From NCBI GenBank assembly GCA_005880525.1, contig VBFW01000020.1, positions 1-9,731 on the forward strand: a DNA stretch of 9,731 nt. The letters run 5' to 3'. Under the pieces are notes generated by a model that searched no databases, had not been told where the DNA came from, and saw nothing but the letters and a program-made list of their open reading frames with translations. Positions within the stretch are counted from its first letter, which is position 1; every line of letters begins with the position of its first letter. Positions 6,679-9,731 of the stretch are shown in pieces. Source of the stretch: Chloroflexota bacterium. GTDB taxonomy: Bacteria > Chloroflexota > Dormibacteria > Dormibacterales > Dormibacteraceae. A program made the position numbers and the translations under genes.

Positions 6679-7362
6679 ATGGGCTCGCCCGCCAGGTTGC
6701 TCGTCGTCGACGACGAACCGCGCACCGCAGAGGTCACTGCGGAGCTGCTCAGGCGCGCGGGTTACGCGGTGGACGTCGCGCTCAGCGGCATGGAAGCGTT
6801 GTCGCGCGTGAGGTCGGAAATCCCTGATCTGATGCTGCTCGACTACGAGATGCCCGACATGGACGCGCCCGAGGTGCTCGACCAGCTGCGGTCGGGATCC
6901 GATCGACTTTCGTTTCCCGTGATCATCTTCACCGGCGCGCGGCCGTCGCCGGGCGACCAGGTGCTGAGCATCGAGCGAGGGGCGGCCGACTACATCGCCA
7001 AAGGGACTGACCGCCAGGTGCTGCTGGCGCGTGTGCGTGGTGCGCTGCGCGACCGGACACCTTCAGGTCGGGCGCTGGTGCGAGGACGCCTCCGCGTCGA
7101 TCTCGCGCGCATGTCCGCCACGCTGGAAGGCCGCGAGCTGCACCTCGAGGGACGGCCGCTCGCAACGCTCCAGATCCTGGCCGAGAAGCCCGGCGAGGTC
7201 GTGTCGCGCAACGAGCTGCTCGAGCGCGCGTGGGGCACGCACTACGCGGGATTCGAGCACAGCGTGGAGCAGGCGGTGCATGAGGTGCGCCGTGCGCTGG
7301 GCGAGCCGGGCTGGATCGAGACGGTACGTGGGATCGGATACCGGTTCGTCACGCAGGCCTGA
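6679..7362 (+). CDS. OmpR/PhoB-family response regulator (receiver plus winged helix)
   Basis: The 227-residue protein has a receiver domain (about 5-123) and a C-terminal winged-helix DNA-binding domain (about 133-225). The acidic pocket is D11-D12-E13, the phosphoacceptor is D55 in LMLLDYEMPD, and the switch residues T85 (IIFTGA) and K108 (YIAKG) are present. The usual KP after the last strand is KG here. The winged helix has ATLQILAEKPGEVVSRNELL, the recognition helix SVEQAVHEVRRALG and the terminal RGIGYRF hairpin. It should be a phosphorylation-activated transcription factor. The ATG at 6679 is preceded by CCGGGG, a poor Shine-Dalgarno, but fits the start of the receiver fold. There is no kinase gene immediately next to it on the same strand; the next gene is another receiver protein. 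Transcription probably starts in the 98-bp divergent gap that carries the direct repeats. Confidence 0.93.
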   Translation: MGSPARLLVVDDEPRTAEVTAELLRRAGYAVDVALSGMEALSRVRSEIPDLMLLDYEMPDMDAPEVLDQLRSGSDRLSFPVIIFTGARPSPGDQVLSIERGAADYIAKGTDRQVLLARVRGALRDRTPSGRALVRGRLRVDLARMSATLEGRELHLEGRPLATLQILAEKPGEVVSRNELLERAWGTHYAGFEHSVEQAVHEVRRALGEPGWIETVRGIGYRFVTQA

Positions 7363-7852
7363 AAGGCCGGCGGCCCTCCACCGCCTGCGCTCGACGCTCG
7401 CACGACTGAAGGCCGAGCTGGAGATGGCCGAAGCCGACGGCACGGAGCCGCCGATCGACAGGCTGCTCGAGGACATCGATGAGGCATTCGCGCACCTGAG
7501 CGAGGCGGAGGAGGCCGAGCGTCCGACCGTTCGGGTCCTCGTGGTGGATGACGACGAGCGTCTCGCGGAGATCACAGCCCGCGGTTTGCGACGCCTGGGC
7601 TTCGAGGCCGACTCGTCGGCCAGGCTGCCGAGCTCATTTGGCGGTGCCGTCCCGGTGGTCGACCTCGGCATCCTGGAGGGCGCGGGCAGCGATGTGCTGG
7701 CGGCAGTGCGTGCGGCCCGGCCGATAGTGGTCACGGGAGCAACCGACCGGCCTTCGCGCGCCATGGCGGATAAGCTCGCCGCGACCGACTACTTGCTCAA
7801 GCCGGTCGAGCTCGACGAGCTGGCCGCGGCGATCAAGCGCCGGATGAAGTAA
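7328..7852 (+). CDS. Stand-alone receiver protein with N-terminal helical segment and compact REC domain
   Basis: The product has an N-terminal helical stretch (LHRLRSTLARLKAELEMAEA, then DRLLEDIDEAFAHLSEAEE) and a receiver domain from about residue 68, with no DNA-binding output. Counted from the GTG at 7328, the acidic pocket is D74-D75-D76, the phosphoacceptor is D112 in VVDLGILEG, and T136 (VVTGA) and K158 (LLKPVEL) complete the site. The receiver is shortened: D75 to D112 is 37 residues, against 43 for the same interval in the upstream regulator, and D112 to T136 is 24 against 30. The missing parts fall around helix 2 and the loop after the phosphoacceptor. The start is uncertain. GTG 7328 overlaps the upstream gene by 35 bp and keeps the whole helix; ATG 7424 gives 142 residues but cuts the helix in half. 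It is likely cotranscribed with the upstream regulator. Confidence 0.75.
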   Translation: MGSDTGSSRRPERPAALHRLRSTLARLKAELEMAEADGTEPPIDRLLEDIDEAFAHLSEAEEAERPTVRVLVVDDDERLAEITARGLRRLGFEADSSARLPSSFGGAVPVVDLGILEGAGSDVLAAVRAARPIVVTGATDRPSRAMADKLAATDYLLKPVELDELAAAIKRRMK

Positions 7853-7869
7853 GGCCGCAGGCCGCTGCT

Positions 7870-9213
7870 TTACGGGTTGAAAGGAGGCAGCGACACTGTG
7901 AAGACGGCGCCTCGGCGGCCCCCGTCATACGTCAGCTGGCCCTGGTGTTCCCGGACGATGCCGTAGGACATGAAAAGGCCGAGGCCGGTGCCGCCTTCCT
8001 TGGTGGTGAAATGCGGCTCGAACAGGTGGTGCCGGTGGTCATCCGATATACCGGGGCCATTGTCCGCAACGCTCACGTAAGGCCAGCCGTTGTTGCGGCG
8101 ACCGGTCGAAATGTCGACGCGCCCGCCGTGGCTGACCGCGTCGATGGCGTTGTTCAAGAGGTTGGTCATGACCTCACGCATGAGGAGCGGATCGGCCTTG
8201 ACCCCGACGTCCGTCGGCGCTTCATGCACGGCGAACTGGACCTCTTTGCCGCGGGCGCGCGGTCGCGCCATTCCGACGGCCCGCGTAACGAGCGCGTTGA
8301 GGTCGACTGGGTTCGGCGCGTAGCTGACCTTGGGCGTCGCGCCCTGCGCGAGGGCGCGGAGGACGGCGACCGCATCGTTGGCGGCGTCGGTCGCTGTCTC
8401 GAGGCTCTCGCGGTCGGGGCTCTCGAGCTTCCGCGGGTCGATCTCCTTTAGGTACGCAAGGGCCGTTGCCATGTGGTTGCGAAGGTTGTGAACCACCCCT
8501 TCGACGGCACGGCTGTGGAAGAGGTGGCGATCGGCGTCGGAGAGCTCCGACTCGAGCACTCGACGAACGCGCCGGCCGGCGATGGTGTCCGTGAGTGCCA
8601 GGGCCAGGACGCAAACGATCGTCGCAAGGAAGTAGCCAAGTAGGGAGCCATCCAGTACGTAGCTGATCAGAAGGCCGGCAAGTGCAAAGTATCCGAAGGC
8701 TATGAAGAAGGAAGCAGTGACATTGTGTCGAAAGACTGCGGCCGGGGATTCCCGGCGTAACAGCCCAAGTGCGACTGACGCAAGCACTAGGTTCGCCAGC
8801 GTCACTGTGAGCAGCACCAAAACTCGCCCGGCGAACGCGGGAGGATGAGCGCCACCCATCGCAACTGAAACGAGCGCTCCCGCCGACGTTGCCAAAGCGA
8901 AGGTCAGAGAGTTACCAAGGAGCGGCCAAGGCGCCCGCGCATTTTCTATCCCGACCAGCAATGAGACTAGGGTCGCGTCCAAGGGATTAAGCAATATCGC
9001 AGCGGCAACCGCAATGATTCCGGTCAGGGTGAGTCGCCCTCGCTCGAGCTTGACGACCGGGAGGCTCATCAGGGCGGCAGCGACCGCCAGGTAGACGACA
9101 TTCGTCACAAGATCGGTCCGGACGGCGTCATCAGTGCGGAACGCGACGTTCACGGCGACCAGCACTGCGATAAGTCCGAGCAGAAATGCCCAAGCAGCTG
9201 TAAGGCGTTTCAT
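7870..9213 (-). CDS. Membrane histidine kinase with ~7-helix sensor region and NtrB-like core
   Basis: The 447-residue protein has about seven hydrophobic segments in residues 5-210 (roughly 5-24, 35-54, 61-89, 97-119, 130-150, 166-187, 190-210) with very short loops, resembling MASE-type integral membrane sensor regions. A linker leads to a DHp helix with phosphoacceptor H242 in GVVHNLRNHMATA. The HATPase domain has an N-box (NLLNNAIDA, N355), a G1 box (ADNGPGI, D384), an F-box (LFEPHFTTK) and a G2 box (GGTGLGL, 407-413). The residue after the phosphoacceptor is Asn rather than the usual Glu or Asp. The ATG at 9213 is the first possible start, since an in-frame TAG lies 12 bp upstream. It is divergent from the NarL-type regulator, a plausible partner, and convergent with the compact receiver gene, 17 bp away. 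Small or hydrophobic signals sensed in the membrane are possible but unproven. Confidence 0.9.
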   Translation of the reverse strand: MKRLTAAWAFLLGLIAVLVAVNVAFRTDDAVRTDLVTNVVYLAVAAALMSLPVVKLERGRLTLTGIIAVAAAILLNPLDATLVSLLVGIENARAPWPLLGNSLTFALATSAGALVSVAMGGAHPPAFAGRVLVLLTVTLANLVLASVALGLLRRESPAAVFRHNVTASFFIAFGYFALAGLLISYVLDGSLLGYFLATIVCVLALALTDTIAGRRVRRVLESELSDADRHLFHSRAVEGVVHNLRNHMATALAYLKEIDPRKLESPDRESLETATDAANDAVAVLRALAQGATPKVSYAPNPVDLNALVTRAVGMARPRARGKEVQFAVHEAPTDVGVKADPLLMREVMTNLLNNAIDAVSHGGRVDISTGRRNNGWPYVSVADNGPGISDDHRHHLFEPHFTTKEGGTGLGLFMSYGIVREHQGQLTYDGGRRGAVFTVSLPPFNP

Positions 9214-9235
9214 ACCTAGTTGCTAAGCTGCTCCC

Positions 9236-9271
9236 ATCGATAAGTCGACTCCGACCGCTCGGACCTTAAGG
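9236..9271. promoter_or_regulatory. Run of adjacent palindromes upstream of the NarL-type regulator
   Basis: The 58-bp divergent gap contains ATCGAT (9236-9241), AGTCGACT (9243-9250), the inverted repeat TCCGA-CCGC-TCGGA (9250-9263) and CCTTAAGG (9264-9271). The last three abut each other and end on the base before the GTG at 9272. They could be an operator or RNA structure around the start codon. TGCTAAGCT at 9221-9229 resembles an extended -10 element (TGnTAnnnT) for rightward transcription, but no matching -35 was found. Short palindromes also arise by chance, so confidence is low. Confidence 0.3.
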
Positions 9272-9731
9272 GTGCTGGTCGTAGACGATAGCGTGGTGCC
9301 CCGCGCAGCGGCGAAGAGCTTGCTTGCAGCGGCACATGGTCTTCGATTGGTTGGAGAAGCCGCGTCTGCGCAGGAAGCCTTTCGGCAGGTCGCCGCCCTC
9401 GAACCCGACCTCGTCCTGATGGACGTCCACATGCCAGACATCGATGGCCCTCAGGCGGCTAGGGAGCTCCTTGCTCGTCACCCTTCCCTGAAAGTGATCG
9501 CGTGGACCGTGTCCGAGTCAAGCGATGATCTTCTGCGAATGATGCAGGCAGGGTGCTCTGGCTACGTCCTGAAAGAGGCGGGTCCTGCCGAGCTCCAGAA
9601 CGCCCTACTGTCGGTCGCGCGAAGCCAAAATCCAGTTCCAAGACGAATGATTCCAGAGGTCCTACGACGAATAGGCGAGCGCACCCCTTTATCGCAGAGC
9701 ACGACGGTCTCACTCACTTCTCGCGAGATGC
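9272..9731 (+). CDS. NarL/FixJ-family response regulator (3' truncated by window end)
   Basis: The visible 153 residues form a receiver domain followed by the first residues of a LuxR-type helix-turn-helix (SLTSREM at the window edge). Counted from GTG 9272, the acidic pocket is D5-D6, the phosphoacceptor is D51 in VLMDVHMPDIDG, and T79 (IAWTVSES) and K101 (GYVLKEAG) are in place. The WTVSE and GYVLKEA segments are characteristic of NarL-type receivers. The start is odd: the frame is open back to a TAA at 9224, encoding AAPIDKSTPTARTLR just before the receiver, but the only ATG, GTG or TTG is the GTG at 9272, inside strand beta-1. Either the protein begins there or a rare codon such as ATC 9236 is used. 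It is divergent from the membrane kinase, a likely cognate pair; the soluble HisKA_3 kinase at 5203 is the alternative partner. Confidence 0.88.
   Translation, partial: MLVVDDSVVPRAAAKSLLAAAHGLRLVGEAASAQEAFRQVAALEPDLVLMDVHMPDIDGPQAARELLARHPSLKVIAWTVSESSDDLLRMMQAGCSGYVLKEAGPAELQNALLSVARSQNPVPRRMIPEVLRRIGERTPLSQSTTVSLTSREM

Noticed and set aside
7031..7362. Extension of the compact receiver's frame upstream through the winged-helix domain of the OmpR-type gene, suggesting a larger protein or a frameshifted fusion
   Set aside because: The upstream part is a low-complexity Arg/Ser/Cys-rich translation typical of an off-frame reading, whereas the OmpR-type frame is a perfect domain there. The junction GCC TGA AAG does not resemble a known +1 slippery site.
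7857..7871. Short GCAG-GCCG-CTGC hairpin followed by TTT between the convergent receiver and kinase genes
   Set aside because: The stem is only 4 bp and the T-run overlaps the kinase stop codon, so I cannot support it as a terminator.

Overview
The window is a 9.7-kb piece of a high-GC bacterial chromosome. It has two parts. The left half, to about 5165, is a tightly packed co-directional housekeeping block: the 3' end of gyrB, then plsX, fabF, gyrA and a 94-residue membrane/coiled-coil protein. The genes follow each other with gaps of 5 to 0 bp or 4-bp GTGA overlaps, so they look like one translationally coupled operon. Gyrase genes next to each other are common; having two lipid-synthesis genes between gyrB and gyrA is not an arrangement I recognise from standard model bacteria. 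Base composition and the style of the regulators suggest a high-GC soil-type lineage such as Chloroflexota, Dormibacterota or Actinomycetota, but nothing in the sequence fixes the phylum.

The right half, about 5203 to the end, holds six signal-transduction genes of several families in alternating orientation. In order they are: a soluble DegS/NarX-type histidine kinase without an input domain (+); a GAF-LuxR one-component regulator (-), convergent with the kinase; an OmpR-type response regulator (+), divergent from the GAF-LuxR gene; a helical-segment plus receiver protein (+), overlapping or abutting the OmpR-type gene; a seven-helix membrane histidine kinase with an unusual H-box (-); and a NarL-type response regulator (+), divergent from that kinase and cut by the window end.

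The short intergenic stretches carry structure. The convergent gap 5854-5971 has two hairpins, the first immediately after the kinase stop codon. The divergent gap 6581-6678 has a 17-18 bp imperfect direct repeat, a candidate operator. The divergent gap 9214-9271 has a run of back-to-back palindromes ending exactly at the only conventional start codon of the NarL-type regulator.

No gene-free stretch exceeds about 120 bp. I see no RNA genes, CRISPR arrays, insertion sequences or attachment sites. The part most likely to hold something undescribed is the regulatory cluster: two kinases, three receiver proteins and one GAF regulator, with no obvious target genes inside the window.
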